From an uncultured Pseudomonadota bacterium (GTDB taxonomy: Bacteria > Myxococcota_A > UBA796 > SXON01), in contig CAJBVW010000219.1 of NCBI GenBank assembly GCA_903959175.1, positions 1-35,212 on the forward strand: a stretch of DNA of 35,212 nucleotides, read 5' to 3'. Shown here in pieces: positions 22,172 through 30,033 of this stretch. The notes under the pieces are model-generated. The model was not told the origin of the DNA and made no database searches. It worked only from the letters and a program-made list of their open reading frames with translations. The position numbers were made by a program, and so were the translations under genes. Each line of letters opens with the position of its first letter. The first letter of the stretch is position 1.

Positions 22172-22188
22172 TGGCACGGTTCGTGCTT
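22172..22188 (+). promoter_or_regulatory. Candidate sigma-54 promoter upstream of the DUF2330 gene
   Basis: TGGCACGGTTCGTGCTT has an exact TGGCACG half, the required ten bases between GG (22173-22174) and GC (22185-22186), and GTGCT for TTGCW. The predicted start is near 22198, 26 bp before the ATG at 22224, which has a GAGG ribosome site. The core GCACG-GTT-CGTGC is also a palindrome, so a protein-binding dyad is an alternative or additional reading. Confidence 0.55.
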
Positions 22189-22223
22189 AGCCCATCCACC
22201 CGCACGGTTCTCCGAGGCCCCCC

Positions 22224-23336
22224 ATGACACTGGTGTCGTTGTTCTTCTCCCCCGCGCTCGCGTGTGGTGGTTTCGCCCCCCAATCGGGCGCCCTCGCGGC
22301 GTCCGACGCGCAGCAGGCCCTCTTCGACCTCGGCGCGGAGAGCATCTCCGTGACCTACCGCGCCCATTACACCGGGAACGCCGACGACTTCGCCTGGGTC
22401 CTCGCGGTGCCGGGCCGCGTCGACGCCGTCGCCGAGGGGGACGGCGATCGCCTCGACGCCATCGCGTTGGCGTCCACGCCCCAGGTCGAGATCGACCCCG
22501 CGGTCGACAGCGGGGGCGGCTGCGGCTGCGGCGCCCAGAGCAAGGGCGGCCTCACCAACGACCGCGCCTTCGGCGGCGACACCGGCGTCGAGGTCACGGG
22601 GAGCGGCCTCGCCGGCGACTACGCCTACACCACCCTCGCCGCGTCCGACGCCGACGGCCTGGTCCAGTGGCTCACGGACCACGGCTACGACGTGTCCCTC
22701 CTCGAGGACGCTATCGCCGCCTACGTCGCGGACCCGCTCGACTACGAGTTCGTGGCCGTCCAGCTCGTCCCCGACGCCCCGGACGTCTCCGACAACGGCG
22801 TCGACCTCGTCCCCCTCCAGATCACCTACGGCCCCGCGAGCGACGGCGCGCTCCACGCCGTGTTCCCCGCGAAGCTCGGGGCCACCTCCAGCGTGGAGAC
22901 CGTGCGCACCGAGATCTTCGTGCTCGGCGAGGGCACCGCGGCGCTCTCCGGCTGGGACCCCGTCGCCAACCCCGACGAGGCGGACGGCCACACCTGGGAC
23001 GCCGTCGCCCCCGACTACCACGACCCCTCCGGCGTCTACTACCAGCACCTCCTCGCGTACGGCGGCGCCCAACGTCGGATGTGGCTCGCGTTCGCGGACA
23101 CCTACTCGGATGAGGGCACCGAGCGCTGGCTGACCCGCTACGACGCGATCGTGTTCCCGGCGACCAACACCGTGGACCCCGTCTTCACCGACTCGGACGA
23201 CCACACCCCCGCGAGCACCGTCATCTACCTCATGGAAGAGAGCGCCTTCGAGGACGCCTACCCGGGCGACACCGCCGCGGTGCTCGTCGTCGGGCTGGTC
23301 GGCCTGCTCGGTTGGCGTCGTAAAACGCGCGCGTAG
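22224..23336 (+). CDS. DUF2330-family exported membrane-anchored protein
   Basis: 370 residues from the ATG at 22224 (GAGG 6 nt upstream). A short signal precedes an Ala-Cys-Gly-Gly-Phe motif (about residues 13-17), which is the characteristic N-terminus of DUF2330 proteins. The middle has 'AHYTGNADDFAWVLAVPG', again typical, a Cys/Gly cluster GGGCGCG, and a long beta-rich domain. The C-terminus ends with a membrane helix (AAVLVVGLVGLLG) followed by WRRKTR, an anchor of the kind seen in sorted myxobacterial surface proteins. Function unknown; probably exposed on the surface or in the periplasm. It lies between the two blocks of the PKS-type cluster on the opposite strand. Confidence 0.8.
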   Translation: MTLVSLFFSPALACGGFAPQSGALAASDAQQALFDLGAESISVTYRAHYTGNADDFAWVLAVPGRVDAVAEGDGDRLDAIALASTPQVEIDPAVDSGGGCGCGAQSKGGLTNDRAFGGDTGVEVTGSGLAGDYAYTTLAASDADGLVQWLTDHGYDVSLLEDAIAAYVADPLDYEFVAVQLVPDAPDVSDNGVDLVPLQITYGPASDGALHAVFPAKLGATSSVETVRTEIFVLGEGTAALSGWDPVANPDEADGHTWDAVAPDYHDPSGVYYQHLLAYGGAQRRMWLAFADTYSDEGTERWLTRYDAIVFPATNTVDPVFTDSDDHTPASTVIYLMEESAFEDAYPGDTAAVLVVGLVGLLGWRRKTRA

Positions 23337-23341
23337 GCCCG

Positions 23342-24118
23342 TCAGTCGAGGCTGCGCTGGAGCCGGAGCATCGCCTCCTGGGACACCCGGATCCAGCCGT
23401 CGCGGGGATGGTCGAGGTCGAGGATGACGACGAGGATCCCCGCCATCAAGGTCGCGAGGAGCAGCATCGCGGCGCGGTGGGGGCCCCGGAACAGGCCGAA
23501 GCCGAACGCCACGGTCGCCACGCCGACGACGGTGAGGACGATCTGGAGCGCGAGGATCGGGCCGGGGACCCGCGCGTCGTGCGCGACGATGCGGCCCGCG
23601 GCGAGGTCGATCGCGTCGTTCAGGGAGCTCACGAGGAGGGACAACGGGAGCGAGCCCGGGCTCGCGACGGCGGCGCCCTCGGCGATGCCCCAGATCCGCG
23701 CCTGGAGGGCCTCTCCCGCGCGGATCTGGGCCTCGATCGCGCCGCGATCCTCGCCCACCTCGTAGTACTCCACCCGCGTGGCGACGTAGTCCCGGAGGAG
23801 GGCGCGGGCCTCGGTGCGCGCGCCGGGGGCGAGGGCGTCCGTGCGGAGCCAGGTTGTCCCGATGGCGTTGGCCTCCTGCGTCACGAGGTCGCGGCGCGTG
23901 TCGAAGCGCGCGAGGGCGATGGAGAAGCTGAACGCGAGGAGTAGCCCCACGAGGCCGATCACCGCGCCTTGGAGCGCCCCGATCTGGCTGCGGAAGCGGT
24001 CGTCGATGGTCGGCTCGAGGCGCGCGCCGAGGCGGCCCGCGAGCTCCCCGAAGGCCGCGGCGAGGACGAAGGTAGCCCCGGCCACGAGGGGCGGGTCGAG
24101 CAGGGCGAGCGACGGCAT
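23342..24118 (-). CDS. DUF4239 (bestrophin-like) membrane protein
   Basis: 258 residues. Two N-terminal membrane helices (about 10-28 and 47-70), a soluble helical middle of about 100 residues, and two C-terminal helices (about 188-207 and 215-233) reproduce the DUF4239 plan. Diagnostic segments are 'QIGALQGAVIGLVGLLLAFSFSIA', 'RRDLVTQEANAIGTTWLR' and 'HPRDGWIRVS'. A GGGGGAGG ribosome site precedes the ATG at 24118. The function of the family is not established; relation to bestrophin-type channels has been proposed. It ends 5 bp from the convergent DUF2330 gene. Confidence 0.85.
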   Translation of the reverse strand: MPSLALLDPPLVAGATFVLAAAFGELAGRLGARLEPTIDDRFRSQIGALQGAVIGLVGLLLAFSFSIALARFDTRRDLVTQEANAIGTTWLRTDALAPGARTEARALLRDYVATRVEYYEVGEDRGAIEAQIRAGEALQARIWGIAEGAAVASPGSLPLSLLVSSLNDAIDLAAGRIVAHDARVPGPILALQIVLTVVGVATVAFGFGLFRGPHRAAMLLLATLMAGILVVILDLDHPRDGWIRVSQEAMLRLQRSLD

Positions 24119-24175
24119 CCGGTCCGGGCCTCCCCCGGAACCTACGCGCGCAACCCGCTCCCGGCCGAGGTGCGA

Positions 24176-24562
24176 TCAGGCCTTCGGGTCGGCCGCTTCG
24201 GCGGCGGCCTGCTCGGCGACCTTCCGGTGGACCTCGGCCATGTCGAGCGCCTTGACCTTCGTGAGGAGGTCTTCGACGGCGGCGGCGGGGAGCGCGCCCG
24301 GCTGCGAGAAGAGGAGGACCTTCTCGCGGAAGATCATCAGCGTCGGGATCGAGCGGATGCCGAAGGTTCCGGCGAGGGCCTGCTCGGCCTCGGTGTCGAT
24401 CTTGCCGAAGACGACGTCCGCGTGGCGCTCGGAGGCGGCCTCGAACGTCGGCGCGAACGCACGGCAGGGGCCGCACCACTCGGCCCAGAAGTCCAGGATG
24501 ACGATGTCGTTCTCCTGGATGGTGCTGTCGATGGTCTCGGCGGTGATGGCGCGGGTGGACAT
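24176..24562 (-). CDS. Thioredoxin-like protein with C-terminal extension
   Basis: 128 residues from the ATG at 24562 (GAGG 5 nt upstream); ATG 24580 is an alternative. The active site WAEWCGPC has Cys30 and Cys33, and the cis-Pro segment IRSIPTLMIF and 'GALPAAAVEDLL' complete the fold. About 20 extra Ala/Glu-rich residues follow the last helix. No signal peptide, so a cytoplasmic dithiol reductase. It begins 23 bp after the ACP gene and is likely the last gene of the PKS-methyltransferase-ACP transcript. Its place there could be chance or could serve redox maintenance of the PKS active-site Cys. Confidence 0.93.
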   Translation of the reverse strand: MSTRAITAETIDSTIQENDIVILDFWAEWCGPCRAFAPTFEAASERHADVVFGKIDTEAEQALAGTFGIRSIPTLMIFREKVLLFSQPGALPAAAVEDLLTKVKALDMAEVHRKVAEQAAAEAADPKA

Positions 24563-24585
24563 GGCGGCCTCGTGGGGCATGGTCC

Positions 24586-24864
24586 TTAACCCGGCGGCGT
24601 TCCCTCGGCGGGATCGGCGGGGCCGGCGCCCATCCGCTTGCGGAGCACCGCGACGAGGTCTCCGACGCAGGCGATGTCGGCCTCGTCGCCGTCCTCGAGC
24701 ATCACCGCGAAGTGGTTCTCCAGCTCCGCCACGAGCGTGAGCAGCCGCACCGAATCGAGCCGGAGGGCCTCGACGAGCGGGGTCGCGTCGGTGAGCTCGC
24801 CCTCGAAGCCGAGGTGGGTGCGGGCGACGTGGGCGATGCCCTCGCGGAGCGCGGCGTCGGTCAT
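24586..24864 (-). CDS. Stand-alone acyl carrier protein
   Basis: 92 residues. A four-helix ACP with the phosphopantetheine site in LRLDSVRLL (Ser38) and an acidic helix II/III region. GGGAGG lies 5 nt before the ATG. The start overlaps the methyltransferase stop (ATGA), so translation is coupled. The sequence departs from the housekeeping FabD/FabF-linked AcpP (DSLDTVE), which fits a dedicated pathway carrier. It is the natural receiver of acyl groups from the fatty acyl-AMP ligase at 20407-22134 and donor to the type III PKS two genes upstream. It has a 20-residue Pro/Gly-rich tail. Confidence 0.9.
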   Translation of the reverse strand: MTDAALREGIAHVARTHLGFEGELTDATPLVEALRLDSVRLLTLVAELENHFAVMLEDGDEADIACVGDLVAVLRKRMGAGPADPAEGTPPG

Positions 24865-25373
24865 GGGGACCTCCCGAGGGCGTGATCCTCGACACGGATG
24901 CGGGCGCGGAGGAGGAGGGCGTTGAGCACGGTGAAGGTGAGCGCCGTGATCCACGCGCCGTGGATGAGGGGGAGGGCGATCCCCTCAGTCACCACCGCGA
25001 GGTAGTTGGGGTGGTTGAACCAGCGGAAGGGGCCGCCGGCGACTGGGGCGAGGCCCGGGATGACGATGACGCGGGTGTTCCAGCGCGGGCCGAGGGTGGT
25101 GATGACCCACCACCGGAGCGCTTGCGACGCCACCGCGAGGACGAGGCAGGGGATGCCGACCCCCGGGTTCCACGCGCGGTCGAGCAGGAGGACCTCGGCC
25201 ACCGCGCCGACGAGGAAGCCCGTGTGGAGCACGACCATCGCCGGGTAGTGGCCGCGCCCGTGCTCCACGCCGCCGTGCGCGAAGCTCCACGCCGCGTTGC
25301 GCCGCGCCACCACGAGCTCCGCGAGGCGCTCCAGGCCGACCAGCGCCATCACGCCGAGGAACAACGTCACCAT
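24861..25373 (-). CDS. Isoprenylcysteine carboxyl methyltransferase-like membrane protein
   Basis: 170 residues from the ATG at 25373, overlapping the PKS stop by 7 bp. Four to five membrane helices and the C-terminal signature RWFNHPNYLAVVTEGIALPL, which is the SAM-binding region of the ICMT family. Bacterial ICMT-like proteins next to type III PKS genes (BpsB in Bacillus, SrsB in Streptomyces) O-methylate alkylpyrones or alkylresorcinols. The same job is inferred here: methylation of a phenolic or pyrone hydroxyl at the membrane. Confidence 0.88.
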   Translation of the reverse strand: MVTLFLGVMALVGLERLAELVVARRNAAWSFAHGGVEHGRGHYPAMVVLHTGFLVGAVAEVLLLDRAWNPGVGIPCLVLAVASQALRWWVITTLGPRWNTRVIVIPGLAPVAGGPFRWFNHPNYLAVVTEGIALPLIHGAWITALTFTVLNALLLRARIRVEDHALGRSP

Positions 25374-26425
25374 CGCAGGAGGACCAGCTCGGAGCAGAAG
25401 CCGGGGCCCATCGCGATGAGTAGGCCGTAACTGCCGGGTGGAGGCGGGTTTTCGAGGGCCTCCCGCAGGACCATCAGGACGGATGCGCTGGAGAGGTTGC
25501 CGACCTCCCGCAGGCTGCGCCAGGTGCGCTCCAGTGCGCCCTCGGGGAGCGGGAACACGGCCTCCATCGCCTCGAGGACCTTCGGCCCGCCGGGGTGGGC
25601 GATCCAGGTGGCGATGTCGGGGTAGTCGAGGCCCTGGTCGGCGAGGAAGCGGTCGACGTCCCCGCGCAGGTGGCGCGTGACCATGTCCGGGACCTCGGCC
25701 GAGAGCACGATCTTGAAGCCGTCCGTGCCGATGTTCCAGCCCATGACGCCCTCGGTGTCCGGGTAGAACACGCTGCGGGTCGCGACGACGTGGGGGCCGG
25801 CGAGGCCCATCGCGGCGGCCCGCCGCTCGCCCGTCATCACCACGCACGCCGCGCCGTCTCCGAAGAGGCCGCTGGCGATGAGGTTGGGGATGGAGAGGTC
25901 CTCCTTCTGGAGGGTGAGCGAGCAGAGCTCGACGGAGAGGAGGATCGCGACGTGGTCGGGGAAGCCGCGGAGGTAGTCGGAGACCCGCGCCACGCCGGCC
26001 GCGCCGGCCACGCAGCCGAGGCCGAAGATCGGGGTGCGCTTGATGTCCGGGCGGAAGCCGAGGCGGTTGACGAGCCGCGCGTCGATCGAGGGGGCGGCGA
26101 TTCCGGTGACGCTCACGAACCAGATGGCGTCGACGTCGGCGGGGGTCAGGCCGGCGCGCGCGAGGGCGTCGGAGACGGCGGCGGCGCCCACGTCGGTGCC
26201 GACGCGCACGAAGGCGTCGTTCGCCTCGGTGAAGCCGCGCAGCTGCAGGTAGTCCCCGATGGGGAGCGCGAGGTGGCGCCCGCCGACGAGCACGTTGCGG
26301 TGGAGCTGCTCGATGCGCCCCACGTTGTGGTACCGGGCCGCCCACGCGGCGCGGAACGCGGCGATGAGGGTGTCCTGATCGGCGTAGTGCGGGGGAAACG
26401 CCCGACCGACCGTCGCGATGTGCAC
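25367..26425 (-). CDS. Type III polyketide synthase (alkylresorcinol/alkylpyrone type)
   Basis: 352 residues, GTG start with GGAGGG just upstream. A homodimeric ketosynthase that extends an acyl starter with malonyl-CoA and cyclises it. The catalytic triad is complete: Cys138 in GLGCVAGAAG, His277 in WIAHPGGPKVLE and Asn310 in VGNLSSASV. The C-terminal 'GLLIAMGPGFCSELVLL' is the GFGPG-type loop, here AMGPG. The best matches by pattern are bacterial alkylpyrone/alkylresorcinol synthases that use long fatty starters. First gene of a tightly overlapped run PKS-ICMT-ACP-(thioredoxin). The product is probably an amphiphilic phenolic lipid or pyrone placed in membranes or cyst coats, as in Azotobacter; this is inference. 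Confidence 0.93.
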   Translation of the reverse strand: MHIATVGRAFPPHYADQDTLIAAFRAAWAARYHNVGRIEQLHRNVLVGGRHLALPIGDYLQLRGFTEANDAFVRVGTDVGAAAVSDALARAGLTPADVDAIWFVSVTGIAAPSIDARLVNRLGFRPDIKRTPIFGLGCVAGAAGVARVSDYLRGFPDHVAILLSVELCSLTLQKEDLSIPNLIASGLFGDGAACVVMTGERRAAAMGLAGPHVVATRSVFYPDTEGVMGWNIGTDGFKIVLSAEVPDMVTRHLRGDVDRFLADQGLDYPDIATWIAHPGGPKVLEAMEAVFPLPEGALERTWRSLREVGNLSSASVLMVLREALENPPPPGSYGLLIAMGPGFCSELVLLRW

Positions 26426-26545
26426 CGTCCCTCCGAGACGCGCCGCCCCTATTGCGGCAGAGGCGGCAGCGCGAACGGGGCCGGGTAGGGGGCGCTACGG
26501 AGGCGGCGGTCACCCGCGGCGCGCTATGCTGCGCGCGGAGGCGTG

Positions 26546-27082
26546 ATGGGGCTCTGGGCGATGTTGTCCGCCTCGGCTGCGGCGACGGTCCTCGGGTTCG
26601 GGCCCGGGGACAGCCGTCTGTCTTTCGAGCTCGCGTCCAGCCTCCATCCGATCGAGGGCCAGGCGCTCGCGTACTCCGGCAGCCTCGACACCGACGCGCT
26701 CACCGGCACCCTCACGGTCGGCGCCAGCGCGCTCACCACGGGGCTCGGCCCGCGCGACAGCCGCATGGGCGTGTGGTGCCTCGAGGTCGCGCGCTTCCCG
26801 ACGATCGCGCTCGCCGTCGCCCGCATCGAGGGAGACCTCGTCGCCCTCCGCAGCGGCGTCGGCACCGGCCGCGTCTCGCTCCTCGGAACACTCACCATTC
26901 GCGACGTCGCCCTCGCCGTCGCCGTGCCCGCCACCTACGCGTGGGAAGGGCAGAAACTCCGCATCAAGGGACGCCACGACATGAAGTGGACCGACTGGAA
27001 CATCCCCGACCCCTCCATCCTCCTCTCGACGGTGCGCCCCGAGATGGCGGTTGTGTTCGACCTCGTGGCGGGTCCGTCGTGA
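26546..27082 (+). CDS. YceI-like lipocalin-fold protein
   Basis: 178 residues from the ATG at 26546 (GGAG 5 nt upstream). A weak signal-like start (MGLWAMLSASAAATVLGFG) leads to a beta-barrel pattern: 'PGDSRLSFELASSLHPIEG', 'GTLTVGASALTTGLGPRDSRM', 'FPTIALAV' and 'LLGTLTIRDVALAVAVPATY'. These match the YceI family, which binds long isoprenoid or fatty-acid-like ligands in the periplasm. It overlaps the crotonase gene by 4 bp (GTGA). TATGCT at 26525-26530 could be a -10. Confidence 0.75.
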   Translation: MGLWAMLSASAAATVLGFGPGDSRLSFELASSLHPIEGQALAYSGSLDTDALTGTLTVGASALTTGLGPRDSRMGVWCLEVARFPTIALAVARIEGDLVALRSGVGTGRVSLLGTLTIRDVALAVAVPATYAWEGQKLRIKGRHDMKWTDWNIPDPSILLSTVRPEMAVVFDLVAGPS

Positions 27083-27906
27083 GCGAGCGTGTATTCGGGA
27101 CCCTCAAGGTCCGCCTCGAGGACGAGATCGCGTGGCTCGATCTCGACCACGGCAAGGCCAACGAGATGGGGAAGACCGAGATCGGCGCGTTCGAGGCGCT
27201 GTCGAGCTGGCTCGAGGGCGGTAACGCGCGGGTGCTCGTGACCTCGTCCCGCCGCGTCTCCGGGCGGGGAACGCCCATCTTCATCTCCGGGGCGAACGTC
27301 ACCGAGCGGACGACCTGGGACACGCAGTCGATCAAGCGCCATGTGCGCTGGCAGCGCGCGATCCTCGCCCGCCTGCGCCGCGCGCCGGTGTTCCACGTCG
27401 CCGTCATCCACGGCATCGCGCTGGGCTGGGGAACCGAGTTCATGCTCGCGTGTGATTGGCGCATCGCGACGCCCGGTGCGCGCTTCGGCCTCCCGGAGAC
27501 CAGCCTCGGCATCGTCCCGGGCGCCGGCGGCGCGAGCGAGCTCGCCACCCTCATCGGGCTCCCGCAGGCCCTCCGCCTCGGCATGACCGGCGAGCAGGTG
27601 GACGCCGAGGAGGCCCACCGCATCGGCCTCGTGGACGAGCGCGTGGCGGACGTCGACGCCGGTCTCGCCCGCGCCGCGGCCCTCGCGGAGATGGTCAAGC
27701 GCCGCTCGCCGACGGCGGTGGCCGCGTTCAAGGCCGCCGCGCTCGCCGCCGGGGGCCGGAGCGAGGAGGAGCGGCGCCGCCTCGAGGCCGAGGCCTACGA
27801 GCACTGCGTCGACACGGGCGAGGCCGCGATCGGCCGCGCCAGCTTTGCGGACGTGGTCGCGGGCGGCCAGGCGCCGTGGGGCCCGTTCCAGGCGTGGCGG
27901 CACTGA
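27079..27906 (+). CDS. Enoyl-CoA hydratase/isomerase (crotonase) family protein
   Basis: 275 residues, GTG start overlapping the YceI-like stop. Crotonase fold with oxyanion-hole segments 'GTPIFISGANVTE' and 'HGIALGWGTEFMLACDWRIA', and 'FGLPETSLGIVPGAGGASEL' carrying the C-terminal catalytic Glu (PETSLG). The first catalytic Glu common in hydratases (GxxxxGGGxE) is present as GWGTE. Probably acts on an acyl-CoA thioester, in the cytoplasm. Longer loops than typical lie around residues 55-80. Specific substrate unknown. Confidence 0.88.
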   Translation: MSERVFGTLKVRLEDEIAWLDLDHGKANEMGKTEIGAFEALSSWLEGGNARVLVTSSRRVSGRGTPIFISGANVTERTTWDTQSIKRHVRWQRAILARLRRAPVFHVAVIHGIALGWGTEFMLACDWRIATPGARFGLPETSLGIVPGAGGASELATLIGLPQALRLGMTGEQVDAEEAHRIGLVDERVADVDAGLARAAALAEMVKRRSPTAVAAFKAAALAAGGRSEEERRRLEAEAYEHCVDTGEAAIGRASFADVVAGGQAPWGPFQAWRH

Positions 27907-28220
27907 TGCTCGTCTGGCTGCTCCTCGCCTGCCACACGAAGGACCTCGCCGGGTGTGCCACCCTCGGGGATCCCATCGCGCGCGAGGAGTGCCGGTACGA
28001 CTTCATCAAGCCGTTGCTCGCGGACGAAGCAGCGTTCAAGGCGGCGATCGACTCGATGACGGACGCCCCCTCGCGGGACCTCGTCCTCCTCCGCCTCGCG
28101 GTGGACAACCCCGAGCGGGCGCAGTCCCTGTGTGGGCTCGTGCGGCTCCCCGCGACCCGCGAGAAGTGCGACAAGGTGATCGGCCGGCCGCACATCGCGG
28201 GCCCCCGCCCCTCGCCGTGA
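27906..28220 (+). CDS. Small lipoprotein of unknown function
   Basis: 104 residues; the ATG shares its A with the crotonase TGA. MLVWLLLAC is an extremely short lipoprotein signal with Cys9 and no basic n-region. The mature part has five further Cys (for example AGCATLG, EECRYD, LCGLVRL, KCDKV), spaced like a small disulphide-stabilised helical domain. The next gene is a similar lipoprotein, and the Cys pattern (EEC, then L.gLV) is loosely shared, hinting at a related pair. No family recognised. Confidence 0.6.
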   Translation: MLVWLLLACHTKDLAGCATLGDPIAREECRYDFIKPLLADEAAFKAAIDSMTDAPSRDLVLLRLAVDNPERAQSLCGLVRLPATREKCDKVIGRPHIAGPRPSP

Positions 28221-28224
28221 CCCC

Positions 28225-29226
28225 GTGATCTGGCTGCTCCTGGCGTGCGCGGGCGGCGGCTCCACCGTCGCGCCCGAGGTGCGCGCGCTCCCGCCCGGCG
28301 CCGGACCGGAGGTGTGCGCGGAGGAGCCCTTCGAGCAGCTCCGCGTGGCCTGCTACGTGGAGGCCGCGGCGCGCGCAGGCCGCGAGGGCGACGCCGAACG
28401 CGCCGAGGCCGCGTGCGGCGCCGTAGGGGAGGGGACGTGGCGCGACGAGTGCCACTTCCGCGCCGGCGAGGAGCTCGGCCGCGCCGGGAAGGTCGTGCCC
28501 GCCCTGGCCCATTGCGGGCGCGCGGGGCGCTTCGCGACGTTCTGCACCACGCACGTCGGCTGGGGAATCCCCGCGAGCGACGAGCCGCTCGCCGCCTGGC
28601 TCTCCGGGGTCTCCGCGCTCCCGACGGACCTCCAGGCCGAGGGCACCGACATCCTCCGCGCGCGGTGGTGGTTCAACCACAGCTTCGGGACGGGCACGGC
28701 CGACCCCGCCGTCGCCAAGGCCGCCCCCGCGGACGACGCCCCCCACGCGCGCGGCGCCTGGGCGCTGGAGGCCATCCGGCTCACCGGCGGCGATCGCGCG
28801 GCGGCGCGCGCGGCGTGGGACGCGGGCACCATCCTGACCGGAACGGCGCTCGAACGTCGGCTCGGCAGGTACGACGCGCCCTTCCGCGTCACCGGCGAGG
28901 ACGCACTCCCCCGCGTGTGGACCTTCGGCGGCAGCCGCCGCTTCGTCGGCGAGACCCCCGACGAGGACGTCGACATCGCCCTGCTCGAGGGCCTCTACTT
29001 CCGCGAGCAGGTCGGCGCCGACGCCTTCGCGCCGTCCCTCACCGATCCCCGGCCGCGCGTGCGCTACACCGCGCTCCGCTGCTACCGCACGCTCCCCTCG
29101 GCGGACGCCGCGGCGGTGCTCGGCGCGATGGCGGCCGACCCCGACCCCATCGTGCGCGCGCACGTGGCGGACGCGCTCAAGTACAAGACGTGGAAGGGGA
29201 AGCGGAACGCGCCCGGCCTGCGCTGA
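28225..29226 (+). CDS. Lipoprotein with Cys-rich domain and C-terminal HEAT repeats
   Basis: 333 residues; the GTG at 28225 follows the previous stop by 4 bp. MIWLLLAC gives a lipidation Cys at residue 8. Residues about 30-125 hold repeated Cys in helical hairpins (VACYVEAAARAGREGDAERA, AACGAVG, DECHFRAGEEL, ALAHCGRAGRF), similar to Sel1/TPR-like units. A middle helical region follows, and from about 275 there are HEAT repeats ('SLTDPRPRVRYTALRCYRTL', 'MAADPDPIVRAHVADALKY'). Probably an envelope scaffold; exact role unknown. Cotranscribed with the two genes before it. Confidence 0.7.
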   Translation: MIWLLLACAGGGSTVAPEVRALPPGAGPEVCAEEPFEQLRVACYVEAAARAGREGDAERAEAACGAVGEGTWRDECHFRAGEELGRAGKVVPALAHCGRAGRFATFCTTHVGWGIPASDEPLAAWLSGVSALPTDLQAEGTDILRARWWFNHSFGTGTADPAVAKAAPADDAPHARGAWALEAIRLTGGDRAAARAAWDAGTILTGTALERRLGRYDAPFRVTGEDALPRVWTFGGSRRFVGETPDEDVDIALLEGLYFREQVGADAFAPSLTDPRPRVRYTALRCYRTLPSADAAAVLGAMAADPDPIVRAHVADALKYKTWKGKRNAPGLR

Positions 29227-29244
29227 GCGTGCTCTGGAGGGGCG

Positions 29245-30030
29245 CTACTCCGCGTCCATCCCCGTCGCGAGCCCGCGCTCCTCGGCCTCGTCCGGCGTCG
29301 TCCAGTGGATGCAGGTCACCGGGCAGGCATCGATGGCGTCCTGGATGAGGTCCATCGGGCCATCCTGGGCGATCGGCGTCGCTTTCCCGTCGTCCGGCAG
29401 GTAGTAGACCTTGTCCGTCTGCTCGACGCAGGTGCCGCAGCTGATGCACTCGAACTGGTCGATGGTGAGCACCTTCCCGTCGGCCTTCGCGCGGGAGGAG
29501 TCGTTGTCGACGGGGCCCCAGTACGCGGCGCCGTCCTCCGCGCGGTTCACGCCCTCGCCGCCGGTCACCGAGTCGACCGAGCGACCGTTCGCCTTGGCGC
29601 GCGCGACGTAGGACGCGATGTCCGTCGAGCCCATGTCGGCGTGGAGCGCGCGGGTCGTCACCTTGCCGGCGGCGGCCGCGGCGGCGGCGAGGGAGGCGAC
29701 GGAGGGCGCGGTGGCGGCCACGGGTTCGGCGGAGGGGGGAGCCGCTTCCTCGACGGGCGCGGCGAATACGGGGGCGGGCGGCGCTTCCACGACCGGCGCG
29801 GCGATCACGGGGGAGGGCGGCGGCGCCTCCGCCACGATCGGGGCCACGACCACCGGCGCGGCGACCACCGGGGCCGTCGGAGCGGGGCGCGCCGGCGCGG
29901 GCGCCACGGGCCGCGGCGGCGCGGTCGGTGGCGCGACGTAGGCATCCGCGGCGTCGACGCGGCGGCCCTTGATGTCCTCGACGACGCCCTTGATGCGGGT
30001 CTTGAGGTTCGACTTGAGGTTCCCGAACAT
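29245..30030 (-). CDS. [4Fe-4S] ferredoxin domain protein with long Pro/Ala-rich N-terminus
   Basis: 261 residues. Residues about 33-120 are Pro/Ala/Val-rich with no fold, then a short helical segment, and the C-terminal ~75 residues are a single-cluster ferredoxin: FECISCGTCVEQ (C-x2-C-x2-C), then 'DAIDACPVTCIHW' supplying the fourth Cys. An Asp/Glu-containing linker separates the two. This is a soluble electron carrier. The next gene (4-bp spacing) is a [2Fe-2S] ferredoxin, so the pair probably forms a relay. The long linker is unusual for small ferredoxins and may tether the domain to a partner. Confidence 0.85.
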   Translation of the reverse strand: MFGNLKSNLKTRIKGVVEDIKGRRVDAADAYVAPPTAPPRPVAPAPARPAPTAPVVAAPVVVAPIVAEAPPPSPVIAAPVVEAPPAPVFAAPVEEAAPPSAEPVAATAPSVASLAAAAAAAGKVTTRALHADMGSTDIASYVARAKANGRSVDSVTGGEGVNRAEDGAAYWGPVDNDSSRAKADGKVLTIDQFECISCGTCVEQTDKVYYLPDDGKATPIAQDGPMDLIQDAIDACPVTCIHWTTPDEAEERGLATGMDAE

Positions 30031-30033
30031 CGG

